Positions 45,501-60,013 of a stretch of 64,000 nt of DNA are shown in pieces; the stretch's first letter is position 1; every line of letters begins with the position of its first letter. The translations under genes and the position numbers were made by a program. The stretch comes from Atrichornis clamosus. Its lineage: Eukaryota; Chordata; Aves; Passeriformes; Menuridae. The notes beneath the pieces are model-generated. The model saw only the letters and a list, made by a program, of their open reading frames with translations, ran no database searches and had not been told where the DNA came from. The stretch is taken from assembly GCA_013400975.1 (NCBI GenBank), contig WBMZ01012045.1, positions 56,396-120,395 on the forward strand, in the 5' to 3' direction.

Positions 45501-48500
45501 TGAACTGCATTATACGCTAATTATTATATTTACAAAGATGACAGCGAACTACTGAAGTTGCACTCACACTATTAAGAGGCAAGCACAGCAAAGAATTATT
45601 AAAGTAAGCCCCACAAAACACAAGACAGCTGACTTGATTAGTTCTGTAATTTAAGGAAAACTTGAGGAATTTTACCTCTGCTTAAAATGCCAGCAACATT
45701 TCTCTTACCTGAGGAGAAACAACTGAAAGTGACAGTGACCTCCTATGTCACAAAGTGCTGTGCCCAAACACCATAAAAAGTAATTTTATAGATTACACTC
45801 AGTTCTCGTCCATTATATAATGCAAAATTATTTCAAATATTTGGTCTGAACTTGGTAGCAGTAAGTTTATACTCCCAGACTTTGCATCACTACAGACATT
45901 CAGCTGAAATAATTATTTTCCTTCTCCAGCCTTTATTCATTGATACTGGCAGTAGTGGTATCCACTCTCCTTAATGTGGTTATACCAGGTCAAACTCCAA
46001 GCATTTTCCTCCAGGAGGTGATCAGGTTCACCATACCCTGGGAGTAGCAAATCCTCTCTCCAGGTCATCTTCCTTAACCTTTATGACTTCCATGTTTTGT
46101 TCCCAGTGTGTATACGATTTTGCCAGTATCATGTACACCCCGATTTTCCACTCACTGCACACAACATCTATCTGATCCTTCCAAGATTCATGTGTCTTTC
46201 ACGCAGACATACTATCCCATGACAGTAGTCTCAGGCCATCCTCCTCCTGTTCCATAGTGTATTAAGTTCTTCGCATTACAAACTATTTGCCATCAACCAC
46301 CCGACTGTTATCCTTAGACTCACCCCATTCTCTGTGAGATGCTTCACTAGACAACTTACCTTTAATACCAGCAAACTTCACCAGTTAATGTGTTTAAAGA
46401 AACCAGGACCACCAGGACCACCTCCCCAAAACCCCCACTACTACAAACTTTCCTCCCCTCCCAGTACTACATAATATCCTCTGTATAAGCATTTTTATTG
46501 TATTTAAATTCTAATCTCCACACTACCTAAATAAGGAAATAGTTTCCTGTATGTCCCAGGGTCAAACACTCCACCAACATCCACCAAGATGAGACAGTCC
46601 TACGTTGTTTCTGGCGGGGATCACTGATTTACAGAATCAGATCCAGCACACACTGAGCAGACAAACCAGGACCAGCCAGCTCAAGAAACAATCACAGACT
46701 ACAGACAACATAACAAATATTAATTAAATAGGAAATGACTATTTAAAGCCCAAGAGATTTACAGGGCATTATGAATATGATTTTGAAAGACATGGCAGAA
46801 ATAAAGACACTATTTTAAAGAAGTCTTTGCAAGAAAAGCATTCCTTAAAGTTTCCTCATTAGTGCAGCAAATATAAGCCATTCAGAAGGCAGCGTTAGCC
46901 AAGGTTTTGAGTCCTTCCACAATTCACTTCAGAATAACAAATGTAAGTCAGAGTAGCAGCTATGAATTTAACATTTGCACTTAGCTTTAAATGCTTAGTT
47001 CCACTACGTAATATTTTAGCAGACTATTTTTCATTCATTTTATTTTTAGAACAGAATTTGTAATTGCTTTTCTGGAAATTGATGAAAGTATAATCACCTT
47101 ACTTTTCTTCCCAGACAATGTGCTAGGTTTTACTAGGTCAGTTACAGCAAATACAAGCAGTCACTTATGTGATGCTTTTAATCCAAATGAAAGGACTACC
47201 AAAAGGTCAGAAATCACAAAAAAATAGATTTCATTTGATCTCAAGGCAAACATTTGAGGATGCTATAAAAAGACAGGGTAAAGTGCCCTTTAAAAACTAT
47301 CAGTTTGATTTTGTGTATCCAAAGCATAAAATAATTGGTGCTTTAAGCTGGCACAAATGGCATTAGCAACTGGTTGTATACCATAAAGTGACTAGGATTG
47401 TTGATACTATTCTTTTGTAAAGCACGTTAACTCAGCTGGGAAAACTGAACTTTTCTTAGTAACTATACACATCTCCCCTTAATTCTAATTCCAGTGAAAT
47501 ATATCTTATCTAAAAATACACCCCAGTTGTATCATTAATACTATACAAGATAAGCATAAAAAAATATAAATACTGTATCATTATATATAGTATACTGTCA
47601 ATTGGCTTGAATTCTCTAAATTGCAGCACTTTCAGTAAAATGATTGAAAGCCAGGAGAAGAGACACAGGAAATGCCCATGTCCTTTAATTACATGTAATG
47701 AAACTACAGTTCATTTCACAATTTTTACAATGAAATAAAAATGAACAAGTCATTGTAACTTGCAATAGCCCAATACAATAATTAAAACTGCTTTAAAGAA
47801 CAACATAAGGAAATACCAAATGCTTCAGCTGTAATCATAATAGAAGGACCTCAATTTTAATTACGAACAATAATGAATCACATGTATAGATGCCAAACAA
47901 GATCACAGCACCCTTTTAAAAGCCAAGAGAGACATCCCAAATATTGACAGAAGGGTTAAGTTCCCATCACTTTTTTCGGTATGTTCAGCAAAAATTGAAT
48001 GGGAAAATTCAGAAGGGACTATGGAATCTAGATTACAATATATTATGGCATTCTTGACAGATTGCAGTTTTGTCATATTTGAGTATTTTAAAAATTTAGG
48101 GCCTATTGAGTCAATGAGAGAAAATTAGCATAGCTTTGCCAACTAACAGAAAATAAGGCTTTCTTGAAAGATGTAAACCTGCTGTACTTTTAGTACACAA
48201 AGCAATCTACACAAAGCTCAAGAAGCAATCACTGATCTCTGCACTTCACAAATTGATCTGAACCTTAACTTGGATAGCTGTCACCTTTTTTGCATTCTCA
48301 GAAAAATCTTCAGGGAACTACTTTGTCAGCTAATATAACAAAGTAAAAGAGAAAGTGGCGTTCTCCAAAGGACGTATGGTTTTTGTTTTATTTACATACT
48401 GTAAGAAATGAGGCAAGTTTTTCTTCTTCTGTGGCAAAGCTCTATGTTATTTTTATAACTTCATTGAGATTTGAAAACATGAGTGTGCAAATGCTACGTA

Positions 48501-50394
48501 TTATGGCAGCTTTGACTCTCACCTGAATTCTCAGCAACTCCTGACAGGTACTACCACACCTCAAATCTATAGATCTACTGGAGGTGATTCTTCCCAGTAT
48601 GTAAATGATCTCAAAATAAAGGATTAATGCACTGATATGGTGTACAATAGAGCACTTTTCAATTACTTATAATGACTGGCAAGTGAATATCACCAACCAT
48701 CGCAGATGGAGGGCAAATCCACTCTTTCAATCCTAAGCCTTTGAGACATCCAAGACACCAAGGTTCACATTTTCAGAAGTTAAATAAGACCTCATAATGG
48801 GTCTAAATCTAACCACTGGAACAAAAAGCAGACTAGGTGTTTGAAATATTCATTTAAATGCTTCAATATCATAAACTGTCAGAAGCACACTAAAAAATCT
48901 CTTCCAAAAATGTTGCCAGCAACGACTATGTGACACTGAAATAACCTTGAACTTAATACAATACGTACAATACGTCCTCTCCTAAGGAAAACCAGTTGAT
49001 AGATGTATTAAGACCAACAAGATCACTGGTTGTTTCAACTACTTGTTGAAACCAGGGCAAACTTTGATATTGCTTTACCAAAAGCTATGGCATTAAACTT
49101 TTTAATATGTTATTTTAATAATAGAGAAAAGTTTTAGATGTCCTATCTAAAGCAGCTTATACTTAGACAAAACTACAGAGATTTAAACATAGAAGCAAAT
49201 ATAACCAAATTCTCTCCCAGGTATATTTCAATTAAAAGTATTAATGATGGTCTTAAATTCAGCTAATCAATTTAGGTCTTAAGAGACTGGCAACTTTAAA
49301 GGCAAATGGCCAAAAGAAAATTCCTCAGAAGGAAATCCTCTCAAATTTTCCTGGGTTAGGGATACAGTAAGATAAAACTTCCCTGGGTTAACAGAACCTT
49401 TATCTTAGAATCCTCCTTTGCCTTTCTGCTATGCTCCCTATATATAACTGTGGAACCCATCAAGGACAATCAGACCACAGCCTCCTTCCTTCCCCAATTC
49501 CATGGTGGATTTTGCAGCCATCTCTCCATTGATTGAAACCAGAGAAAGAAATAGTAAGAGACAACGATGTGATCACGTAATTAAAGACTGTGTTAACAGA
49601 GGCAAATGGCAGGGGACTACTGTAAATCAGCTGGGCATTTTAAACATTTACATTTCAGCTGCCCAAAAGTGTGACTTCATACTTACCACATTAACAGTTG
49701 CACTTCTCAATGGAAAAAGCTTTCCTTTGAAAGTTGGGATATGCAACCAAAAAGACAAATGGATCTGTGCTTTCCTATAAGGGCTAATTAACAACTCAAA
49801 TGAACACCATGGAACTGAAACTATATACTCTTATTCACACAGAGAATTCTTGGTTATGTGACAGCCTGCCTAAGATCTCCCCAAAATTCAGAGTGTCCCT
49901 ACATCACATAACTAGTAAATTAACAAATACTGCAGATCAATTGGCATATCAATATTCCAAACTCTGGTTTTCTGAGTTCTCATTAAAAATCTGTCACCAC
50001 AGAAGCTGCAGAAGCACAAATGACAGGTTAATCCCATTGGGGAAAAATAAAACACAACAAAAAAACCCACACAAACAAAACACAATCAAGCAAACAAACA
50101 AAAAAGAAGCAAACAATCTAGATAACTAAGCACATGCCATTCCTTCATGCAAAACATAATGCACTATCAGGTATCACGATTTATTTTTTCCCAGACAGCT
50201 TATCTTGTTCCTTAGGACAATCAAGCTTCATACGATGACTGGAAGATAGGATTTTGAATTATTTCCCTTGACCAGAAATTCTTCCTGAAAAGAAACATCT
50301 CAACAGGAAAAAACAGGACAGACAAATCATCGCTTTTCTAAGGATCCAAATGTTATTTTCATGAGTCATGTCAGCAGCTTTCATGGCCCACAAT

Positions 50395-50520
50395 TGTAGG
50401 GGGTTTGGGTTGGAAGGGACCCTTACAAGACATCTGCAACTAGATCAGGTTGCTCAGAACTCCGTCCATCACCTTGTCAAACCCTTGTGTTGACCATGCC
50501 ATTATCCAGTCGAAAGTCTG
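50395..50520 (-). mobile_element. CR1 LINE fragment, diverged
   Basis: GGGTTTGGGTTGGAAGGGAC followed by CTAGATCAGGTTGCTCAGA and CCTTGTCAAACCCTTG matches the reverse complement of the CR1 3' region. The tail is partly lost and the far edge is uncertain. Confidence 0.65.
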
Positions 50521-51864
50521 ATACTGCAGCCTGAGCGCAGGAATGCAAATGAAGGAGGATGTTGAGAAGCTTTCAAGGGCAGGTGACAAACCAATTTCAC
50601 TCCTTATAGCATCAAACTGCTTCTTCAGATAATCAAAGGTCTGAGCACCTTTGGACTCCTACAAAGTTGAAATGTTGTTCTTTACTTTGAAATATATAAC
50701 CCATCTCAGATTTGTTTCCTTATGCTCTGTGAATACAGCAACAAAATAAGAACAAGGAGCAATGAAAAACAGTTGCAAACAAAAATAAACTTGCAACCTT
50801 TGACAATCAAGGATTTAGAGAAGTGCCTGTCCAGGAAGATACTTTTTAACAGAAATGTTCTATAGAGAAAATCCAGGAATTGAATTAACACATTCAGAAC
50901 AAATCCTTCAGCAACAGTTTGTCCAGACGCTGCAAAATATGACTTGGAAAGAAATTAAATGTGAGTATTTAACAAAAAGTTCTACAGAAGTTGACATCTT
51001 GAAGATTGTTAAGTCCTTGTCTTGTCTGTTGTGGATTACTTAGTCTTAATTATGTTTTCTGTATTTACATAAGGGAAAAAAATTCAGATGTAGAAATGCA
51101 GCTATTCATGGATGAACTACTACTAGGCCAGAAGCTGCCTGATACCACAAGTCTTTTGCTGAAAAGTTCCTGTAAAACAACGAGACTTCTTTCACACAGA
51201 AGGAACCTGTGCTTGGGAAAATGAAAAAAATAAGTGCCCCATAGAATTGTGTCTAAATTCTGTGTTTTTAAGGTATTCATACAGCCAAATCCACTTCAAA
51301 ACAAATAGGAATTAGGCACCTAAAATACCTTCAAGCACTAACTGATACTTCAGTACCTAAAATAGGGATAACCTGAAAACACTAGCACATTACCCTCCAA
51401 CAAATAAAACTGAAAACTGAACCTGCACTCTCTTTAAGAAGACTTGTTGGATGAGTCAATCACTGCTGACAAGACTTTTTTATTTTCTTCTGGGAAGAAT
51501 GTAGTTGAAAGAGAAGGATATTAAGTTACATTAGATTTTCAGGGTTCAGTATTCTCTATACTACGTCCCAGTAACATTTCCATACTCAGAGGGAGAAATA
51601 CGTAAATGTACCAGAAGAAAAAATTCTGCATAAAAAAGCAGTCTTTCTGTGGACCAACTGGAAAAACCTACGAGAGTGTCAGAAAAATGATTTGGAAACA
51701 AGACAGATATGTTCAGTGTTACAAAATGTGGAATATGTAAAATTTTCTAAAGAAAGGATGTTCTTTAATGTTTGATCTTTGTATACTTTCAAGCCTAATC
51801 AACAAGAAGAGAGATTCAACCCATGAAACAGAGAGCAGCAAACAAGCTCTAAGTGATGTCCAGG

Positions 51865-52441
51865 TGTTAGAAAAGCAAAGTTCTTGTTAGCAGAATTGCC
51901 TTGTTAAGGTTTAAGGCTGACCATGCTTCAATGATCTCAGACCTAGGGGGAGGTTAACAAACCTTGGGAAGAAGGATGTACCACTTATAGTGGGCACAGA
52001 CAATGCAGAATTTACGGGTCACGAAGACATTTGGCAGAACTTCCTAGAAAAGGAAGAAACTAATAAACCCAACTCAGCAATTGTGCTGAAATCGGCTTCG
52101 ACTAGGGTAAAAGGTAATTCCAGCAGGGGCATATTGCAGCTGCCAACCTAAGAAACCCATAGACCAAAAAGAAGAGAAAGCCTGAGCATGCAGACTTATT
52201 AGCATGGGAAGCAAGAGAATCATTAACCAATAGAAGAGAGAACGCTAATTAATAAGAGAACTTACATAACTTGTAGCTCGTGAACACTAATTCCTTTGTT
52301 AGCTAAAACGTATCAATATTAAAAAGTTCTGATTGCTGGTGTGCTTCATTTGTGGAATACCACCAGGCACCCAGGCTTGTTCAACTCTGAAATAAATGAC
52401 CAACGTTTCTCTGGAGTGTGTAATTATTGACTTGTTGCACA
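51865..52441 (+). mobile_element. Solo LTR, endogenous retrovirus
   Basis: 577 bp from TGTTAGAAAAGCAAAG to ATTGACTTGTTGCACA, with AATAAA at 52391-52396 some 50 nt before the end, as in an R-U5 region. The flanks CCAGG (51860-51864) and CCAGA (52442-52446) are a near-perfect 5-bp duplication. No internal region is present. Confidence 0.7.
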
Positions 52442-53451
52442 CCAGAAAATTAATCTGATTTCTTCAGACAAGAGCTTTTCACACTTGCATTGATGGGTTA
52501 AACTACCAAAGGCTGAAGAGATGGAATAGACCCACTCCTTACTTTTGAATGCTGCATTGCCTTCTGGAAGACAATTCATCACTAGTCTTCCAGACAACTA
52601 GCATACACAGAGTCAACCTCCCAATATTAGAAAATACTGGAAATGGGTATCAGGAAACACTAAAAATGCCAGCATTAGGAAAGTCATTGATAAGAAGCTT
52701 TAGAAAGGAAAAAGGTTTCTCAACGCTCAATATTCCTCAAAGAACTAAAAGAGGAACAAGGAAATTACACTGCAAAGTATGAGAAAACACGTACTGCGTG
52801 GACAAGATGAACAACAGGTAGGAGAGGAATAAAAAAAAAAAGACTTCAAAGAGTTGTGAAATCTGTTTTGGGCTTACTAGTATTATTTCCTCAAAAGGTG
52901 AAGGAAGAAGCACAGTTGAGTATTTAGCTTGCTATGTTTGGGATGGAAACTGGTTACATGGACACACCATCTCTATAGGCTGGCTCCCTTACAAATACTT
53001 ATCATAAAGAGATCAGCCAAGACAAAACACTGAGAAATAGCTGAAAGAGAATGGGATTGTGTCTAATTGTGATTGACAAGACAATTCCAAGGTTAAAAAA
53101 AAAAAAATTTGTTCCAAGAAAACAACTTTGAATATCTGAGATTCCCACTGAAGTGACAGCCTACACATTAAAGCAGGAAAAGCTCTTTTGCTCTATATTG
53201 TATCAGTGAAGCTCTTCCTTTTCTTAGTGGGTGTCTGTTTAAAAGGCTTATTTTGTTATCTATAGAGTTGCATATACAATATCAGATTTCTATCTGTCTT
53301 AGTTTGAAAGGCAGATACCTGCCAAGGAAAAGTAGGAGCCCTCCTGGAGTGGAAGGAATCTCCCCCTCCCCTGAATTATTGTAGTTTTGAAAATTATCAG
53401 GCTTTTGAGATCAAATATGGGAAAAGGAATAACAGTTCTTTACTAAAAAAT

Positions 53452-53470
53452 ATAGATAGATAGATAGATA
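53452..53470 (+). repeat. (ATAG)n microsatellite
   Basis: Almost five ATAG units within the minus-oriented LTR, near its 3' end. Confidence 0.9.
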
Positions 53471-53603
53471 TAACCCAACAGAACAAACAGCAACCATAAC
53501 AACAACAACAAACACCAGTAACAGACTTCTTGCCTGTCACCTGGTTTCCCCTGTGGTGTAGCTATGGCCACACCCGGGTAGGGGCACTGGTGAGGCAGGG
53601 AGG

Positions 53604-53682
53604 CTGCAGTCCAGTTGGGCGGTGGTTGCAGTCCAGTGGGAGTGGTGGTTGCAGTCCAGTGGGAGTGGTGGTTGCAGCCAGC
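53604..53682 (+). repeat. 23-bp minisatellite inside the LTR
   Basis: GCAGTCCAGT recurs at 53606, 53628 and 53651, and a degenerate GCAGCCAGCT follows at 53674, a period of 22-23 bp built on GGTGGTTGCAGTCCAGTGGG. Copies two and three are nearly identical. Confidence 0.85.
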
Positions 53683-56600
53683 TGAGAGCAGTGGTCCTCT
53701 GCAGCTCCTGGAATCAGTGCCAGAGAGTGTGTGCCAGGGTCTAAGCCGGAATTCCCACAGGAATGTCCATGTACCTCCCCCAGGGTAGAGCATTGCCCAA
53801 TGGAATGATGAGGTAAGATACTTTGGGAAGTTCTGGGCAGTTGGGTCATTACAGCTGCCCATTGTCCATGATGGCCCATTAACAGGGATGGTATCCTCGG
53901 GATGGGTGTGATTATTGTTGGTGCTTTCAGGGGGAAGCTCTCCCAGCGGTGTCTTTTGTGAAGCCAAAAAGAGGCCCTACCTCACCACAGGATTCCCCTT
54001 ATCTTATCTAACCAGCTTGCTGTCCAAGGGGCCAAACATGCACCGGGCAGTTGTTGCAAACGACCTGTCATTAACGGCTCATCAGGGCTGAGGCAGGTGG
54101 GGGAGAATACATTGTTTTACTACATCCCCACAACCCAGGACACTATCCCATGGTTTACTTCAGCTTTTCGTAGTTATTGCTTCTGAAATAACAAAATAAA
54201 TTTTGAATCACTAGCCTCAAAAGTAGTAGGTGTTATTTGGGAGGCCATGCAAAGAGAAGAGGAGATATGGAACATACCATCAATGGAGGTGTATGCTTTA
54301 TAATTTGTGCACATGCCAAAGTTACATTTGGGACTATTCTGGAACTTCAATGAAAATGCTTTTGAAAATTAAAAATATGTTCCTCCTTTATAGGCAATAA
54401 ATTAATTATTTATATAACCATCAATTATGAAAGGGGATACTGGTTCCCTTGTGTATACAGATGTTAGATAAGGCACAAATTCCTACTATGTCTTCTCCTT
54501 CTAGATAATGGAACAAAGAATTAACACTATACTGCTGGCTGTACTGGCTTCAGTGCAATTAAAACAAAAAGTTTAGAAGTAAGACATTTCACTCTCCTGA
54601 GAAGAAACTTCTACAATTCAAAACCACGAAGAAAACCACCACTGGAGAAACTTCCTAACTGGTTTTTTCCCTTCTCCCAGAGCATTAGATCACAGCATTC
54701 TCATCAATCAAGAAAAGCCATTAAAGAGTCTGCAACAACCAAGATCAGAAAACTGTCGTTTTGTTGTGAGCAGCTTACTGTGAAAGTGCAGGTGCTCCTG
54801 CAGCAACCCACACAGGCATCAATAGCTCTCTGAATGTCAATTAAAAAGGCAGATGCGGAATGTTGAACTGCTTAAATGAGCAACTGCTAAGATAGTGAAG
54901 CTAAAATGATGGAAAATTAATGATGCTATTCCTTTAAAGAATAAGGAAATTACACAAGCAGTTCTTAGTCTCATGAGGTCAGCTTACCTTTTCCATTTTT
55001 CATTATTTCTCTTTTCCCCTCAGAACCAATTGCCACGAGCTCACTGCTGACAATACAGCTGGCTACTAATACAGAGAAACCCTATTATTGTGGTGGCACC
55101 CAAAAGCACCTCTACACTTAATGTGCTGCAAGGGTTTCCATCAGAAGCCCTGGCAGATTCAAAGTTATTTTTCAGGAAATATGGCCTTCATTCCTGGAAT
55201 CTCAAGGACAAATTTAACAAGTTGAAATGCCTGCTCCTGGACACTTCAGACTTTGTACAGACAATACTACTTCTGACATCTGAGAAAAATCCCCTGAATA
55301 GAACTGTAGGATTTGGTTAATTTTAAGTAGAGGCTTACTGGACACTAGCCTGTAAAACCCTATTTTCCAGTGGCTTATAAAACTTAAACCATTAAAGCTG
55401 CCATTTTCCATGGAACATCTTTTGCAGGCCAGTTCCTGTCCCCACTAGTTTGGTCTAAGGGAAAATTATTCTTCTGTTTCAAGAAGTAAGGCACTCAGAG
55501 CAAATTTGGTTTGTCTCAAGTGAAGGAGGTTTCAGTTTCCTATGTGTGCACACACTGAGCATACACTAGTCTTAAAGGACAAATAAGTCTACATATAGCA
55601 ACACTGACATTTGGGGCAGAAAACAAGACTTCTCTTGCCATTACGATGCTTCCTAGCAGGAGATATCATACCTTCCAGCTAAGAGACAGCAACTCTACCC
55701 ACAGTATTCTTCACGCTGATATCTAAAAAGGGGAAAGGGCCTGGCTGGAAGACAAAGAGATAGGCTATTTTCATTCATCTCTTCTTCCATATCCATTACA
55801 AAACAGCCTTTAATTACATGATCACATATTTTCTACAGGACCTGTGAACAATTCATTCCATAGGCATTATTCTGGGAATTAACTGAGAAAGCAGTGGACT
55901 ATTATCCACAGGACTCCTACCCGAATTGTTGCTAAAGTGGGATGATGACTGAATCAAGGACTTGTAGAGGGAGAAAAAAAACAGGTTCATAGCTAATACA
56001 TTTATTCATTTTAAAAGCTATTTTGGAGTTTGTATGTTTCTTTGGCAATGGGAGAATTAAGTGTTTCACTTATCTAGAGTTCTGTTTACCTAGAAATTCA
56101 TTTCTACTTCTGTAGACATGAATCTAAAGTAATAGATCGCTTTAAATCTGGGCGTCTCTTCCTCAGGACCAACATGTAGTCCATGCTACTGAAAGAAACT
56201 GGAGGAAGGAGCACGACTATACATACCAGAAAGCATCAACCACCAAGGAGAAAAAACTTGAGACTTCAGGACTAGCAACACAACAGCAAAGACTTTTGCA
56301 GAGAAAGATGCATAGTTAGATGCACATTCTTGACTGGTTTCAACAGCTAAAATTTGTGCTGCCACCTGTGTTTAAGACACCTCTTACTGGATTTAATTAA
56401 AAATATCATCTCTGTAGTTGGGAAGCACAAAGACCAAGTACGTGACTCCGGCTGCACAGCTGTGGCAGTGTGACTATGAATCAAGGCTCAGTTGCCAATT
56501 AAGACATGAAGTCAGGTGCACTCCAAGCTATCAGAATCACACAGCAATAAATTCCTAAATATACTGCTAAAAACACCAGCAGAATAAAATGGTTTCAGCA

Positions 56601-56798
56601 TTTCACATCCAATATACATTGTCATTAAAACAGCTCCTTTGTGAGGCAGATACAAATTTGGGTTTCATCTAAATTGTTGATGTTGGAAAGCTTCTTTCCT
56701 CTCCCATAGCCAAATCCAAAGAAAAATTTATATTTTTTCGCTTTCTTTCTTAATACTTCTCTGCCGATCCTTTAGGAGAAACAGTTTTCAGGATATAT

Positions 56799-56813
56799 TT
56801 CTTCTTCTTCTTC
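56799..56813 (+). repeat. (TTC)5 microsatellite
   Basis: Five uninterrupted TTC units in intron. Confidence 0.9.
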
Positions 56814-59800
56814 TTTCTACAGGTCAAATCAGGAGCTTCCACTGCTGTCAATTTACATCACTTTCCTGCCACAAGAAGATTAATAGGAAAGTAGACCAAA
56901 TGGCCAGCAGGAATTGTTGAACAAGGGGCATCTGAGAGGTAGAAAGAACTTCAAAAGCAACTCACTGTCTGACTCCCTCTCATTTGAAAGCCACCTACAA
57001 GCTCTAGGGATGGATTAAAGCTAAGCATGGCCTGGATAATCTACAAATCCAGGGCCCCAGTTGGAAGGAGGATGGCAGTGAAGTATTTGGCAGTATGGTT
57101 ATTCCTACACAATGGAGGAATTCACAGCCTGGATCAACTAAACTATTCAACCCTGGCTTAATCTGTTGGTGAGCTCAGAAACAGTAGTTCCCAATTGTGC
57201 TTCTCTTACGGCCCAGCTGGTTTCAAGTGGGAAAAATAGTTTAAAACTGAAACAAAAAATAATCAATAGCATTAGGCATCTCTTGATCACAAGTTTCTAG
57301 CAGAAACTGAAAGTTAAAAGTGATCAGTCCACCACAGAGGCATCACAAGCAGCTATAATAGCATCTGCAAGAGAAAAAGATTTCTTAATCAGATGAACAC
57401 AGGTGGCAGAAAGATTTGAAAGCAGTCAATTATTTCTTTTGAAATCTACTTTTGACTGCTGCACTCAGCATTCCCCAGGTGGCTGGGACCCTTTCAATAC
57501 TGTTTCTATTAGGAAAAGAGTTACAGTAGATCTGTAGCCCCAGTTCCCAATTTAGGGCTTTCTTCATGCTCTGACAACAGCAAGCCAAGTCTGAGACTGG
57601 GCAAAGAACTGAAAAAAATCACTAGTGAGTGAAGAGCAATGACAGCTTCTCCTCTGAAGAAAAAGCAGTTTGTATCTCAGCACAACCATATAACCCCTTA
57701 AAAAGTTTCTATCTATTTTCTATTCTATTTTGTTTGCTTTTATGAAAAACTCTTTCCATTCTATTTTCTTTCTTCTCAGTTTGCGTTGACGTAGGCGTAC
57801 TTACCAGAAAAAAGCAAGGAAGATTACAAGGTAAAGTAATAATCATCACTTAAATAATGGCATCTATTCAGTCATATAGTAAGAAAAAACCATGTCTATT
57901 TACGGTAAAACAGATCATATTTGGATGATCTCTGTCCAAAATCAAATTCCAAAGGAGAAATCTTCTGACCAGAACAGATGATGTTATAAACTACAACTAC
58001 TGCTAGGAACTGCTACACTTGGGAAATAAATACATAATGCACAAGCCCAGGTATAAGAAAATAAACTCTTATAAAATTGAGAACTAAACTTGATATTTCT
58101 TGTCATGGCTCAGGAGGCAGGCGCTGTGGGTAAATAATGTACAAGGATCAAGAACAGTAAACATTCCCTTGATATCAACTTTCTTAAAAAAAGATGGAAA
58201 AACCCCAACAAACTTATTAAATTTTAATGTACTGAAACTCTATAATAAATCTACAGAAATTATTAATCAAGAGAAAAATGTTAAAAGATGAAGTTATAAA
58301 TAGAAACTGTGTATCATTGCCACTGGCATTTCAACTGCAATATCCATTTAAAGTGAAAGCAAATAGCAGAAGTGGCCTGCTGAAAGATCTCTTTGTCCAA
58401 AAGCCTGTTTGCTTTCTCAACTCTATTACCTGGTCAAATGAAAGATACTGCCTCTCAGAAACTGTTCTTTTATAGCCCTAAAATATCAAGGCTACAACAA
58501 AGTTAAGAAAATAAAAATATTTTAAAGGCTTTAGTCAAATTTGTCAAACATTCTAGATATACGGTCATTTGAAAAAGAGAGTTGAAAAATGCACTGAAAA
58601 ATAATTGCAATAATTCTGAATGTACATAATCACTTTGTAGTGCATTGCAACTGTGACTTGTTGTTCAGAAGCATTTCTGTCAAAACAGTTACTCAGTTCT
58701 TCAGGACTTGCTCCTAAAGCAATGTTTTGGCATTCTCATAAACTTACTTTAGTGGAAGTGAACAGCAATGAAATTCAAGATATTGCAAATCATTTTCCCT
58801 TAAAATATCTGAATTAAATCTGAATTAAGTATGCAGAACCTGATTTTTGTATCTGCAGTGACATCTAGCGCAAAAAATCAAAACCACACTTAAACCGGCT
58901 TCCAGAGACAGAGATGCTATTTTCATTTATTGTGTGACTATTGACCAAGATAAACATGAATAATTAACATCAGCCCTCTTTAAAACTTTTGTAGTATCTT
59001 TTCCTCTGCACAACACTCACAAGCTAGCTGAAGGCAATTCTATTAAGCAAAATATGTTAATAAGAGACTACTTAATGAGAATGTGCACTTTTCCTTTCCA
59101 TGTAAATTCAGTTTGATAAATGAACATATATTACATAATTGTTGGAGAGCAAACAATTGTTGAGAAAGCCAACAACCCTAGGAACAGAGCTGCTATCCTA
59201 GTCATTCTATCAACTTTTCTAAAAACAAAAACTAGAACAAATTCAGCAGCAACATCTGACTTAAATTCTTTCTGCCAACTCCATAGCTGTGCAATCCTGT
59301 GTTAATTTTGCAGCGATTTTTAAACCTCTTAAAAATTCAAGCAGATGATACAGCTTTTGGAAACAAAAACTGGAAGCACACAATGAGAGTTGTCTAATAC
59401 AGATGACAAACAGAAGAAATTATAAAATATCAAATAAGATTTGTTCAAGTCAAAGAACAGATGTAATTCTCCCTTTAGAAGTACACAGTTATGCTTCGAA
59501 TATAGCAAACAACAGACATTCTAACCAAAATGCCACACCAACATGTCTAACTAGCAACAAGTTTACAAAAATGATTCACTTACTGAAATGTGAAAAAACC
59601 TTAGAAAAAAGTGTTATTCCTGCCAAACACACAAGTAAACACATATGCCAAAGCTGTAAAAAAAAAAGTTTAAATACAGTATCATGCATGCATCGCTTTA
59701 TATACAAAATGCACACCAGTCCCGTAACTCCATTTTTTTTCATTTGACCTGTAAATAGAATCATATTTAGAACCTGTTCTCCAAAGACATGTGACCAGAA

Positions 59801-59911
59801 ATTTTTAAAACTGACATGCACTTTTTAAGAGCAGGATTAAAGCCTCTATTGGTGCCTTTCCCAAAAACTTCATTACATGTAATTTTCTAATACCCAATTC
59901 ACCAATGGTAA

Positions 59912-60013
59912 AATCATAGAATGGTTTATACTGGATGGGACCTTAAAGCTCATCTCGTTCCAACCTCCCTGCCATGGGCAGGGACACCTTCTACTGGACC
60001 AGGTTACTCACAA
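59912..60013 (-). mobile_element. CR1 LINE 3' end fragment
   Basis: AAATCATAGAATGGTTTATA followed by GATGGGACCTTAAAGCTCAT and CCAACCTCCCTGCCATGGGC is the reverse complement of the CR1 3' terminus. About 100 bp, diverged. Confidence 0.85.

Larger units (their letters stand above)
53295..54142 (-). mobile_element. Solo LTR with perfect target duplication
   Basis: 848 bp. On the minus strand it begins TGTCCTGGGTTGTGG and ends CAAACTAAGACA, with an AGTAAA signal near its 3' end. It is flanked on both sides by CTATC (53290-53294 and 54143-54147). It contains a GATA microsatellite and a 23-bp minisatellite. The 174-codon minus-strand frame inside it (53443-53967) is a by-product of GC-rich LTR sequence and shows no viral or host protein motif. 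Confidence 0.85.

Noticed and set aside
53443..53967. 174-codon minus-strand ORF
   Set aside because: It lies wholly inside a solo LTR and is rich in Pro/Thr/Gln from the GC-rich minisatellite. It shows no start context, domain or conserved motif.
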